Assembly (NCBI GenBank): GCA_947384095.1
Contig: CANDFU010000007.1
Location: 1 to 15,169, forward strand
Reading direction: 5' to 3'
Length of the DNA stretch: 15,169 nucleotides
DNA from: an uncultured Roseburia sp.
Lineage (GTDB): Bacteria; Bacillota; Clostridia; Lachnospirales; Lachnospiraceae
Position numbers and translations under genes: made by a program. The notes below the pieces were generated by a model. It did no database searches. It was given only the letters and a program-made list of their open reading frames with translations, and was not told where the DNA came from. Below, piece after piece: positions 6,857-14,504 of the stretch; position 1 is the first letter of the stretch; each line of letters opens with the position of its first letter.

Positions 6857-9800
6857 TTGGCAAAGTCATTGATCATAACAGAGAAACCGAGCGTGGCACA
6901 GGAGTTTGCCAGGATTCTGAAGGTGTCCGGGCGAAAGGACGGATATATTGAAAACGGAGATTATGTGATTACCTGGTGCGTGGGGCACCTGGTGGAGATG
7001 GTCTATCCGGAAGACTACGACATAAAATATAAAAAATGGCGGCTTGAGGATCTTCCTTTTCTGCCGCAGGAATATAAATATCATGTCATACCGGGTGTGA
7101 GCAGACAGTATGATATTGTGCATAAAATGCTGCACCGTGCCGATATCGACACGGTTTACTGGGCGGGCGACGCAGGAAAAGAAGGACAGACCATTGAGGA
7201 AAATATCCGTAAGTTCGGCGGCGTGCGCGAGGGCATGAAGGAGCGGCGGGTCTGGATCGACTCCCAGACGGAGGAGGAGATTCTGCGGGGAATCCGCGAG
7301 GCGAAGGATATGTCGGAGTATGATAATCTGGCAAAGTCCGGCGTGATGCGGACGATCGAGGATTACGCCCTGGGCATTAATTTTTCCCGTGTCATGTCTG
7401 TAAAGTATGGAAAAATGTTAAATGAAGCCGCAGGAACGAAAAGCTACACGGCGATCGCGGTAGGGCGCGTTATGACCTGCGTGCTCGGCATGGTCGTTTT
7501 ACGAGAGCGGGAGATAAGGGACTTTGTGGAGACGCCTTTTTACCGTGTGGCCGGGCGCTTTTCGGGGCCTGCCGGGGAAATCGGCGCCGAATGGAAGGCA
7601 GTCAGCGGCTCGGAACATTTTGAATCGCCGCTTTTATATAAGGAAAACGGTTTTAAGAAAGAGGAAAGCGCGCGCGCGCTGATCGATGGGCTGGCAGGGA
7701 AGAAAGCGGCCGTCTTTTCGATCGAGAAGGGCGCGCAGAAAAAGCGCGCGCCGCTGCTGTTTAATCTGGCAGAATTGCAGGCGGAGTGTGCAAAACGTTA
7801 TAAAATCAGCCCGGACGAGACGCTTGCGGCGGCCCAGGAGCTGTATGAAAAAAAACTGACGACGTATCCAAGGACAGACGCGCGCGTGCTTTCCTCGGCC
7901 GTGGCAAAGGAGATCGGCCGCAATATCAATGGTCTGAAGCGCTATGAGCCCGTCGCCGTGTTCGCGGAGCGCATCGCCCGGGAGGGGATGTATCAAAAGA
8001 TTGCCCATACCCAGTATACGGATGACGCGAAAGTCACCGATCACTATGCGATCATCCCGACGGGACAGCTGACGGAGCTTTCTTCACTGAGCAGTCTGCA
8101 GAGCCGTGTATTTGAGCTGATCGCGCGCCGTTTTTTAAGCATTTTTTATCCTCCGGCAGAATATGCGACCGCAAAACTGGCGGTGAAAGTCGGGGCGGAG
8201 ATGTTTTTTGCCTCCGCAAAGGCGCTGAAAACGCCGGGATATCTTGAGATTGCCGGGATTCCCCGGGCGGAGGGCGGGACGGCAGGACGGGCTTTGGGCC
8301 GGGATTCCTCCGATCAGCCGGAGGAGGGCGGGGCCGATCTTCTGGCGGCGGTATCGCGGCTGAAGAAGGGCGACGCGCTTGAGGTAAACGGGTATATGAT
8401 CAGGGAGGGAAAGACGTCCCCGCCAAAGCGTTATACTTCGGGTTCGATGGTGCTGGCGATGGAAAACGCGGGACAGCTGATCGAGGATGAAGAACTCCGC
8501 GCCCAGATCAAGGGTTCCGGCATCGGCACCTCGGCGACGCGTGCGGAGATTATTAAAAAGCTTATCCGTGTCGGGTATCTGGACCTGAATAAGAAAACGC
8601 AGGTGCTCACCCCCAGGTGTTTTGGCGAAATGATCTTTGAGGTCGTCTCGATGACGGTTCCGGCGCTGCTCAACCCGAAGATGACGGCTTCCTGGGAAAA
8701 GGGGCTTGACGGAATCACGCGTGGAACGGTCGTGATGGACGATTATCGTGCAAAACTGGAAGATTTTGTGCGGCGGGAAACGATTGCGATGATGGAGCAG
8801 GATCTGACCGGACAGGTGGCGGCAAAAATACAGCCGTTTATTGGCAGGGACGGCCGGAATGTGCCGGGCCGGGCCCTGGGAATCCCATGCCCGGTCTGCG
8901 GTGGAGAGATCAGGACGACGCCGTTCGGCTATGGGTGCAGCAACTATAAAAAAGAAGGGGGAGGCTGCCGGTTTGCCGTCGGAGAGATCGCAGGCAGGCC
9001 GCTGAGCGAGGAAGAAGTTTCACAGCTTCTGACGGATGGGCATACGGAAGTGTTAAGCGGTTTCCGCTCCAGGACAAAGAAGAAGTTTGAAGCCAGCCTG
9101 GTTCTGGAAAAGGGAGAGGGCGGGGAGGTAAACATCGGTTTTGATTTTTCAAAGAATCAGCCCGAGGTGTTAAAGGATGTGTGCTGCCCGGTCTGCGGCG
9201 GCGCGGTCCAGGTCACGGCCTTTGGCTATGGGTGTGCCGGTTATGTGAAAGACGACCCGGAAAGCTGTCGTTTCTCCGTCGGCAGAATGGCGGAAAAATC
9301 TCTGACAAAGGCACAGGTGAAAGAGCTTCTGACAAACGGGAGGACGGGGACGATCCGTGGTTTTAAATCAAAAACAGGCAGGAAATTTGACGCGCGGATT
9401 GCATTGCAGAGGGATGAAAACGGAAAAGTGACGGGTCTGAAGTTTGATTTTAACGATCTGGAAGCGCCGAGGATAAAGGATGCGAAGTGCCCGGTCTGCG
9501 GCGGGGAAATCGTAAAGACCATGTTCGGTTTCGGATGCGCCAATTATGCGAAGGATGATCCGGAGAGCTGCCGGTTTTCTGTGGGGGAGATCGCGGGCGT
9601 CCGTTTAAAAGAGGCGCAGCTTAAGCAGCTTTTAACTGCGGGGAAAACAGAGGAAATCAAGGGATTCACCGCAAAAAGCGGAATGAAATTTGATGCCGTG
9701 CTAAAGCTTATGGCGGACGGAAAGGTTGCATTTGACTTCCCGGAGAGGCCGAAGCCAGTGGAGACGGAACTGAAGTGCCCGGAATGCGGCAAAAATCTGC

Positions 9801-10066
9801 TGAAAAGCCAGTGGTATTATGAATGCGGGTGCGGGTTTAAGCTGTCTCATACGGTGGCAAAGGTATCCCTTTCCGAGACGGTGATCCGGGAGCTGCTCGA
9901 AAGCGCGCGGAGCAGGGAAAAGGTGGCTGGTTTTGTGTCAAAGGCGGGTAATTCCTTTGATGCGTATTTAAAGTTTGCGGACGGCCGGATTCAGTTTGAT
10001 TTTGAGCGGCGGGAAGACCGGGCGCCTGCCGTCGTGCAGGAGAGTCCGGGAGGCTGTACGGTCTGA
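6857..10066 (+). CDS. topB: DNA topoisomerase III with four C-terminal four-Cys repeats
   Basis: A type IA topoisomerase of 1069 residues, against about 650-720 for typical TopB. It cuts and passes single DNA strands to decatenate replication and recombination intermediates. The TOPRIM domain opens with SLIITEKPSVAQEFARIL and contains YWAGDAGKEGQTI (Asp105, Glu109). The active-site tyrosine is Tyr337 in LTTYPRTDARVLSS, and GSGIGTSATRAEIIKKL is also family-typical. After the core, four repeats start at about residues 678, 777, 878 and 974. The first three share CPVCGG, then FGYGC or FGFGC, then SCRFSVGEIAG-like text; the fourth begins CPECGK and is divergent. They are Topo_C_Rpt-like probable zinc-binding DNA contacts. 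I chose TTG 6857 (MAKSLIITEKPS), where TopB similarity begins; GGGG at 6844-6847 is nine bases upstream. An ATG at 6770 would add 29 unrelated residues inside the preceding gene. Confidence 0.95.
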   Translation: MAKSLIITEKPSVAQEFARILKVSGRKDGYIENGDYVITWCVGHLVEMVYPEDYDIKYKKWRLEDLPFLPQEYKYHVIPGVSRQYDIVHKMLHRADIDTVYWAGDAGKEGQTIEENIRKFGGVREGMKERRVWIDSQTEEEILRGIREAKDMSEYDNLAKSGVMRTIEDYALGINFSRVMSVKYGKMLNEAAGTKSYTAIAVGRVMTCVLGMVVLREREIRDFVETPFYRVAGRFSGPAGEIGAEWKAVSGSEHFESPLLYKENGFKKEESARALIDGLAGKKAAVFSIEKGAQKKRAPLLFNLAELQAECAKRYKISPDETLAAAQELYEKKLTTYPRTDARVLSSAVAKEIGRNINGLKRYEPVAVFAERIAREGMYQKIAHTQYTDDAKVTDHYAIIPTGQLTELSSLSSLQSRVFELIARRFLSIFYPPAEYATAKLAVKVGAEMFFASAKALKTPGYLEIAGIPRAEGGTAGRALGRDSSDQPEEGGADLLAAVSRLKKGDALEVNGYMIREGKTSPPKRYTSGSMVLAMENAGQLIEDEELRAQIKGSGIGTSATRAEIIKKLIRVGYLDLNKKTQVLTPRCFGEMIFEVVSMTVPALLNPKMTASWEKGLDGITRGTVVMDDYRAKLEDFVRRETIAMMEQDLTGQVAAKIQPFIGRDGRNVPGRALGIPCPVCGGEIRTTPFGYGCSNYKKEGGGCRFAVGEIAGRPLSEEEVSQLLTDGHTEVLSGFRSRTKKKFEASLVLEKGEGGEVNIGFDFSKNQPEVLKDVCCPVCGGAVQVTAFGYGCAGYVKDDPESCRFSVGRMAEKSLTKAQVKELLTNGRTGTIRGFKSKTGRKFDARIALQRDENGKVTGLKFDFNDLEAPRIKDAKCPVCGGEIVKTMFGFGCANYAKDDPESCRFSVGEIAGVRLKEAQLKQLLTAGKTEEIKGFTAKSGMKFDAVLKLMADGKVAFDFPERPKPVETELKCPECGKNLLKSQWYYECGCGFKLSHTVAKVSLSETVIRELLESARSREKVAGFVSKAGNSFDAYLKFADGRIQFDFERREDRAPAVVQESPGGCTV

Positions 10067-10111
10067 TCCGCCTGGAGAAACCAGATATTTTTGATGATGG
10101 GGGGCTGGCAT

Positions 10112-10651
10112 ATGATTTTGGGGTGCGAGTACAGGGAATTAAGGGAAGATGAAATTGAAACGGGGCTGTTTTCATCGTTTCGCCGCCGTTAGGCTGTCAG
10201 TGACTGCTGGCGCAGGGAGAACGGAAAGTGGGTGATCCGGCCCGATCCGTTTGTCGACGACTGGAGCAGGGAGGATTACCGGTTTCTGTTGGAATGCCTT
10301 AAAAATACGGTCCGCACGGGGGGTGTGGTAATCGGGGCGTTTCTGCAGGAGCGTCTGAAAGGCTTTGCATCCGTGGAGGCGGAGCGGCTGGGGACGATGT
10401 GCCAGTACGCCGATCTGACCAGCCTTCATGTTTCGGAGGAGCTGCGCGGCAGAGGGATTGGAAAAGCGTTGTTTTCACTGGCAGCGGCCTGGGCAGAAGG
10501 GCACGGGGCGGAAAAACTTTATATCTCGGCGCATTCGGCGGCGGAGACGCAGGCGTTTTACCGGGGACTCGGGTGCGTTGAAGCACAGGAATATCAGCAG
10601 AAGCACGTGGAGCAGGAACCGTATGACTGCCAGCTTGAGTATCGGTTGTGA
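10112..10651 (+). pseudogene. GNAT N-acetyltransferase gene with in-frame amber stop at codon 27
   Basis: ATG 10112 has a GGGGGG tract (10099-10104) seven bases upstream and begins MILGCEYRELREDEIETGLF. TAG at 10190-10192 interrupts the frame, and the same frame then stays open to TGA 10651, for 180 codons including the internal stop. The two sides read as one protein: FSSFRRR, stop, then AVSDCWRRENGKWVIRP. From memory, homologues have Gln at the interrupted place (RRQAV), so a single CAG-to-TAG change explains it. The acetyl-CoA motif ELRGRGIGKALF, preceded by LTSLHV, and the closing AFYRGLGCVEAQEY are intact, as expected for GNAT transfer of acetyl from acetyl-CoA to an amine. A shorter product could start at GTG 10232 (139 residues), but it would lack the first 40 codons. 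It lies 45 bases after topB and 31 before the LRR gene. A recent nonsense mutation, read-through or sequencing error are all possible. Confidence 0.82.
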
Positions 10652-10682
10652 AAATTGAGATGAAAAAGAGGAGGTAGCGAAA

Positions 10683-12962
10683 ATGAAACAGACAATTCTT
10701 TCCGTTGTTTTAGTGCTGTGTCTGTGTATTTCTTCCGGGTCAGCCGTATACGCATGGCAGGGAGAACCGTTGGTGGAGGAAGATGTTTTTACGGCGGGAG
10801 ACGCATCCGCACCGGTTGCCCGCGATAGTGTGGTTCCCACCCCGACGGAAGTCTATAAGGCTATGATCGCGTTAAAAGATCAGGATGCGTATAAGGAAGG
10901 AACGCCCTGGACGAACGACGAGCCTTATTCGGCTGCGAAGGGATATTACCACTGGAAGGGAGGTACCCTTGGCGGGGCGAATATCAGCGCCGTGGGCTGT
11001 GTTGCCTTCGCCTTTATACTCAGCGACGCAGCATTTGGCGGCCTGCCGGCGAGGATGTACGCAGCAGGTGCGTTTACATATGAGGATATAAAAGTCGGGG
11101 ATATCCTGCGGGTAAACAATGACGCCCATACTGTGATTGTGCTCGAGGTGGCCGATGTGGGCGTGGTTGTCGCCGAAGGAAACATCAGCACCGGAGACCA
11201 CAAGGGCAAGGTTCATTGGGGGAGGAGTATCTCAAAGGAAGAGGTGATGAGGAGCACAAGCCATTATATCACCCGCTATCCGGAAGGCTATGTCTCGCCG
11301 GATGATCCGACGGCTAACGATATCATCGGCCGTGGATCTCTTGACGGCGGGCTTGCCTGGAATCTGACGAAGGCCGGCACGCTGACCATCACGGGCAGGG
11401 GAGCCATGCCGGATTTCGGCGGTATCGCAGAACAGCCGTGGTACAGTAATGGCGGCAGGATCCGCAAGGTTGTGATCGGGGACGGCGTTACCAGTATCGG
11501 TTCCTGTGCTTTTTGGGGCTGCGGGGTTCTCGGCGCACAGATTTCTGCGAGTGTGACGAAAATTGGCAATTATGCCTTCTACGGGTCTTCGGTTATTTCC
11601 GTGACCATTCCTTCCAGTGTGAAAACGATTGGCGACAGCGCTTTTTATGGATGTGAAAGTCTTAGCGCGGTGACTGTTTCCAATGGGGTGGAAACCATCG
11701 GCCAGAATGCTTTCCGCGCCTGCACGGGCCTTACGTCAATCGCGCTGCCTGCCAGTATCACACAGGTTGGGCACGCTGCGTTTTTTGAATGTTCGGCAAT
11801 GACAAGCGCGACATTTGCCCCGGGCGGCAGTCAGGTGAAGCTGGGCGATAATCTGTTTACACGATGCTACTATCTGACGCGTGTAACATTGCCAAAAAGG
11901 GCGGACTGCATCGGTAATGAGATGTTTATGAATTGCGGGATGCTTGCAGGAGTGGAAGTTCCGCAGGGAGTCGTAAGGATCGGGGAGAGAGCGTTCGCTT
12001 CCTGCTCGGGCTTTACAACGATCATTATTCCGGACAGCGTGACGACGATCGCGACAGCCGCATTCAGGGCCTGCCCTCTGAAAAAGATATATTTTACCGG
12101 CAGTCAGGAGCAGTGGAACAAGGTAAGTAAAATAGGCGATACGGCGTCAGTGCTGGCAACGGTGGAGATGCATTATAACTATACTCCGCCTGTCACTCCG
12201 GATCCCGGCGACAGCGGCGATAACAGCGGCGACAATACGGGGAGCGGAGGCAGCCCGGGAAGCGGCGACAATACGGGGAACGGAGGCGGGACCGGTTCCG
12301 GCGGTGGAAGCGGATCAACAGGAGAGGGCGGCAGTCCGGGAAGCGGCGACAGCGGGGCCGGTTCCGGCGGCAGCGGGCCCGCGCCGTCAAAGCCTGCGAA
12401 GGGAACTGTGCTGAAGTCCGGCGGAAACAGTTATAAGGTGACAAAGGCGGGTTCTACGGTTTCATTCAGAAAGGCTTCCGGCAAGGCGTCGTCGCTTTCG
12501 ATTCCGGCGACAGTAAGAATCGGCGGTATCACCTACAAGGTGACGGCGATCGAGGCCAAAGCGTTTTTGAATAACCGGAAGCTGACGAAGGTAACGATCG
12601 GAAAAAATGTCACGTCGGTCGGGAAGTATGCATTTAAGGGCTGCAGCAGGCTGACGAAGGTAACGATCGGAAAAAATGTCACATCGATCGGGGACGGCGC
12701 TTTCAGCGGCTGTAAGAAGCTGACGAAAATAACGCTGGAGGCGAAAGTGAAAAAGATCGGCAAGGAGGCGTTTAAAGGCTGCCAGAAGCTTGGAACGATC
12801 ACGGTGAAATCAAAGAAGATAACCACGGTCGGAAAAAATGCATTTAAGGGAATCAAATCCAACGCAAAGATCAAGGTTCCGGCGTCGAAATATAGGAAGT
12901 ATCAGACATTGTTCAAGGGTAAAGGACAGGGAAAAAACGTTAAGATTGTAAAAATGAAATAG
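10683..12962 (+). CDS. Secreted cysteine-peptidase-like plus LRR_5 (BspA-like) protein
   Basis: A 759-residue exported protein; AGGAGG (10669-10674) lies eight bases before the ATG. Residues 1-24 are a signal peptide, probably cleaved after SAVYA. Residues about 50-200 look like an NlpC/P60- or CHAP-like papain fold: GCVAFAF (Cys106), VGDILRVNNDAHTVIVLEV (His149), then VVVAEGN (Glu165, Asn167) as the possible third polar residue. Residues about 215-500 are BspA-type leucine-rich repeats of about 23 residues (IGDSAFYGCESLSAVTV, IGQNAFRACTGLTSIAL and others). Residues about 501-572 are a Gly/Ser/Asp/Asn/Pro linker. From about 575 to the end is a lysine-rich second LRR block (IGDGAFSGCKKLTKITL). 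There is no LPXTG, SLH domain or C-terminal membrane anchor, so it is either released or held by charge. A cell-wall amidase/peptidase or adhesin role is inference; the family is common in gut anaerobes. Confidence 0.85.
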   Translation: MKQTILSVVLVLCLCISSGSAVYAWQGEPLVEEDVFTAGDASAPVARDSVVPTPTEVYKAMIALKDQDAYKEGTPWTNDEPYSAAKGYYHWKGGTLGGANISAVGCVAFAFILSDAAFGGLPARMYAAGAFTYEDIKVGDILRVNNDAHTVIVLEVADVGVVVAEGNISTGDHKGKVHWGRSISKEEVMRSTSHYITRYPEGYVSPDDPTANDIIGRGSLDGGLAWNLTKAGTLTITGRGAMPDFGGIAEQPWYSNGGRIRKVVIGDGVTSIGSCAFWGCGVLGAQISASVTKIGNYAFYGSSVISVTIPSSVKTIGDSAFYGCESLSAVTVSNGVETIGQNAFRACTGLTSIALPASITQVGHAAFFECSAMTSATFAPGGSQVKLGDNLFTRCYYLTRVTLPKRADCIGNEMFMNCGMLAGVEVPQGVVRIGERAFASCSGFTTIIIPDSVTTIATAAFRACPLKKIYFTGSQEQWNKVSKIGDTASVLATVEMHYNYTPPVTPDPGDSGDNSGDNTGSGGSPGSGDNTGNGGGTGSGGGSGSTGEGGSPGSGDSGAGSGGSGPAPSKPAKGTVLKSGGNSYKVTKAGSTVSFRKASGKASSLSIPATVRIGGITYKVTAIEAKAFLNNRKLTKVTIGKNVTSVGKYAFKGCSRLTKVTIGKNVTSIGDGAFSGCKKLTKITLEAKVKKIGKEAFKGCQKLGTITVKSKKITTVGKNAFKGIKSNAKIKVPASKYRKYQTLFKGKGQGKNVKIVKMK
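12183..12390 (+). repeat. Low-complexity Gly/Ser/Asp linker-coding repeat
   Basis: This stretch encodes the linker between the two LRR blocks. It is built from imperfect copies of units such as GGAAGCGGCGACAATACGG and GGCAGTCCGGGAAGCGGCGA, giving SGDN, TGSGG and GSPGSGD runs. Such tracts are prone to slippage, so copy number probably varies between strains. Confidence 0.7.
12581..12682 (+). repeat. Near-identical LRR unit pair at DNA level
   Basis: A 33-base word at 12581-12613 recurs exactly at 12650-12682, 69 bases (23 codons) downstream, which is one LRR_5 unit. It encodes LTKVTIGKNVTS in both places. Exact identity, including codon choice, points to a recent unit duplication or gene conversion. 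Confidence 0.8.
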
Positions 12963-13014
12963 GGAAGCAGCAAAAGGCATGGCGATTCCGGAAGGAAAGG
13001 ATCGGGAGGAAAGA

Positions 13015-13680
13015 ATGGAAAACGCAAAAATAAGCAGTCTGTATGATCTGGATCAGACCATTGCAAAAGAGTTGTTTGAAGGCTGTATTTATCCGTGGGA
13101 GGCGCTGGCGAAGATCAGTGATTTTATACGCCGGCTTGGCCCGATGCTTGATCCAGGGCGGTTTGAGTATAAGGGGGAGGAAATCTGGGTGGCGAAGAGC
13201 GCGTCCGTGGCGCCGACCGCTTTTTTAAACGGCCCCCTGATCATTGATGAGGAGGCGGAAATCCGGCACTGTGCCTTCGTCAGGGGAAGCGCGATTGTCG
13301 GCAGGGGCTGTGTGGTCGGAAATTCCACCGAGCTGAAAAATGTTGTACTTTTTAATTCCGTCCAGGTTCCGCACTACAATTATGTGGGAGATTCTGTTCT
13401 TGGCTATAAGTCTCATATGGGCGCCGGTTCGATTACTTCCAATGTCAAGTCCGACAAGACGCTTGTGGCGGTAAAGGAAGGTGCGGAACAGATTGCGACA
13501 GGATTAAAGAAATTCGGCGCGATGCTGGGGGACTATGTGGAAGTCGGGTGCAATTCGGTATTAAATCCGGGAACGGTGATCGGCAGACACACTAACATAT
13601 ATCCCCTGTCCTGTGTCCGCGGGGTGGTGCCGCCGGATTCGATCTATAAGAATAAGAACGAGGTGGAGGCAAAGCGGTAG
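13015..13680 (+). CDS. Left-handed beta-helix protein related to GlmU acetyltransferase domain
   Basis: A 221-residue cytosolic protein. From about residue 60 on it shows hexapeptide-repeat spacing: VAKSASVAPTAFLNG, EAEIRHCAFVRGSAIVGRGCVVG, then VPHYNYVGDSVLGYKSHMGAGSITSN. That last segment closely resembles the active-site turn of the GlmU C-terminal half; His120 sits where GlmU has its catalytic histidine. The N-terminal uridylyltransferase domain of GlmU is absent; instead there is a short helical stretch (YDLDQTIAKELFEGCIYPWEALAKISDFI). Such stand-alone proteins are often annotated as UDP-N-acetylglucosamine pyrophosphorylase-related; whether they acetylate a sugar phosphate is unknown. 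I chose ATG 13015, with GGAGG (13005-13009) five bases upstream; an ATG at 12979 lacks comparable support. It follows the LRR gene by 52 bases with no terminator seen. Confidence 0.85.
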   Translation: MENAKISSLYDLDQTIAKELFEGCIYPWEALAKISDFIRRLGPMLDPGRFEYKGEEIWVAKSASVAPTAFLNGPLIIDEEAEIRHCAFVRGSAIVGRGCVVGNSTELKNVVLFNSVQVPHYNYVGDSVLGYKSHMGAGSITSNVKSDKTLVAVKEGAEQIATGLKKFGAMLGDYVEVGCNSVLNPGTVIGRHTNIYPLSCVRGVVPPDSIYKNKNEVEAKR

Positions 13681-13792
13681 CCTGCGGTCTGCATATGTCA
13701 AAAAATCGTCGAAATAGGACTAGACTATTCTGGAAAAATGTGAGAAAATATTTAAAGTATTACAGTTCTATTAAGTGAAAGGAGTCTTATAA
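13681..13792 (+). promoter_or_regulatory. AT-rich leader and likely promoter of the Fe-S scaffold gene
   Basis: This 112-bp gap separates the beta-helix gene from the scaffold gene, which has an excellent AAAGGAG (13778-13784) eight bases before its ATG. No clear hairpin terminator is visible at the left end. AATAG (13713-13717) and CTATT (13725-13729) form a small inverted repeat. The AT-rich run at 13737-13775 contains weak -10-like words (TATTTA at 13749, TAAAGT at 13753), but no pair with a good -35 stands out. A promoter is likely here, but I cannot place it. Confidence 0.35.
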
Positions 13793-14485
13793 ATGATTTA
13801 CACTAAGGAAGTTGAAAACATGTGCCCGGTAGCAAAAGGCGCAAAACATGAACCAGCTCCGATCCCGGAAGAGGGCAAATGGGTTCATTCGAAAAAAATC
13901 GAGGATATTTCAGGCTTTACGCACGGTATCGGCTGGTGTGCTCCGCAGCAGGGCGCCTGCAAGCTTTCGCTGAACGTAAAGAACGGTGTAATCGAAGAAG
14001 CGCTGGTAGAAACGATCGGATGCTCCGGTATGACGCATTCCGCAGCTATGGCAGCTGAGATTCTGCAGGGCAAGACCATTCTTGAAGCACTTAACACGGA
14101 CCTTGTGTGTGACGCGATCAACACGGCGATGAGAGAGCTGTTTTTACAGATCGTTTACGGACGTACACAGAGTGCGTTTTCCGATGACGGACTTGCGGTC
14201 GGCGCCGGTCTTGAAGATCTTGGAAAAGGACTTCGTTCCCAGGTCGGTACGATGTATGCAACCAAAGAAAAAGGTGTCCGCTATCTTGAGATGGCAGAAG
14301 GTTATGTGACCGGAATCGCTCTCGATGCAGACAATGAAGTAATCGGATATCAGTTCGTTTCCCTTGGAAAAATGACTGACTTTATCAAAAAAGGCGATGA
14401 TCCTAACACTGCATGGGAAAAGGCAAAAGGTCAGTATGGCCGTGTGGCAGACGCCGCTAAGATTATTGACCCACGTGTAGAGTAA
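13793..14485 (+). CDS. NifU/IscU-like iron-sulfur cluster assembly scaffold protein
   Basis: A 230-residue cytosolic protein whose first half resembles the NifU/IscU N-terminal scaffold, which holds nascent Fe-S clusters before transfer to apoproteins. Hallmarks are GWCAPQQGACKLSLNVKNGVIEEALVE (Cys49, Cys56), VETIGCSGMTHSAAMAAEIL (Cys77, matching the GCG-A-ASS region of IscU) and LNTDLVCDAINTAM (Cys106). Three cysteines at roughly these spacings are the usual cluster ligands. The first 40 residues add another cysteine (Cys11). The C-terminal 80 residues (YLEMAEGYVTGIALDADNEVIGYQFVSLGKMTDFI) are not part of standard IscU. It is 19 bases upstream of the GGGtGRT-family gene, and the two look co-transcribed. 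AT-leaning, regular codons and a strong ribosome site suggest high expression. No cysteine desulfurase is in view. Confidence 0.85.
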   Translation: MIYTKEVENMCPVAKGAKHEPAPIPEEGKWVHSKKIEDISGFTHGIGWCAPQQGACKLSLNVKNGVIEEALVETIGCSGMTHSAAMAAEILQGKTILEALNTDLVCDAINTAMRELFLQIVYGRTQSAFSDDGLAVGAGLEDLGKGLRSQVGTMYATKEKGVRYLEMAEGYVTGIALDADNEVIGYQFVSLGKMTDFIKKGDDPNTAWEKAKGQYGRVADAAKIIDPRVE

Positions 14486-14504
14486 GGAAAGGAGAACGAA
14501 GATA

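Noticed and set aside
7634-8044. 136-codon minus-strand open frame within topB
   Set aside because: Antisense shadow of a strongly supported topoisomerase core that includes the active-site tyrosine.
12183-12390. Repetitive stretch as an intergenic satellite
   Set aside because: It is in frame within the LRR gene and encodes a plausible Gly/Ser linker.
13681-13792. Riboswitch ahead of the scaffold gene
   Set aside because: The gap is only 112 bases, AT-rich and without a stable hairpin series or any riboswitch core I recognise.
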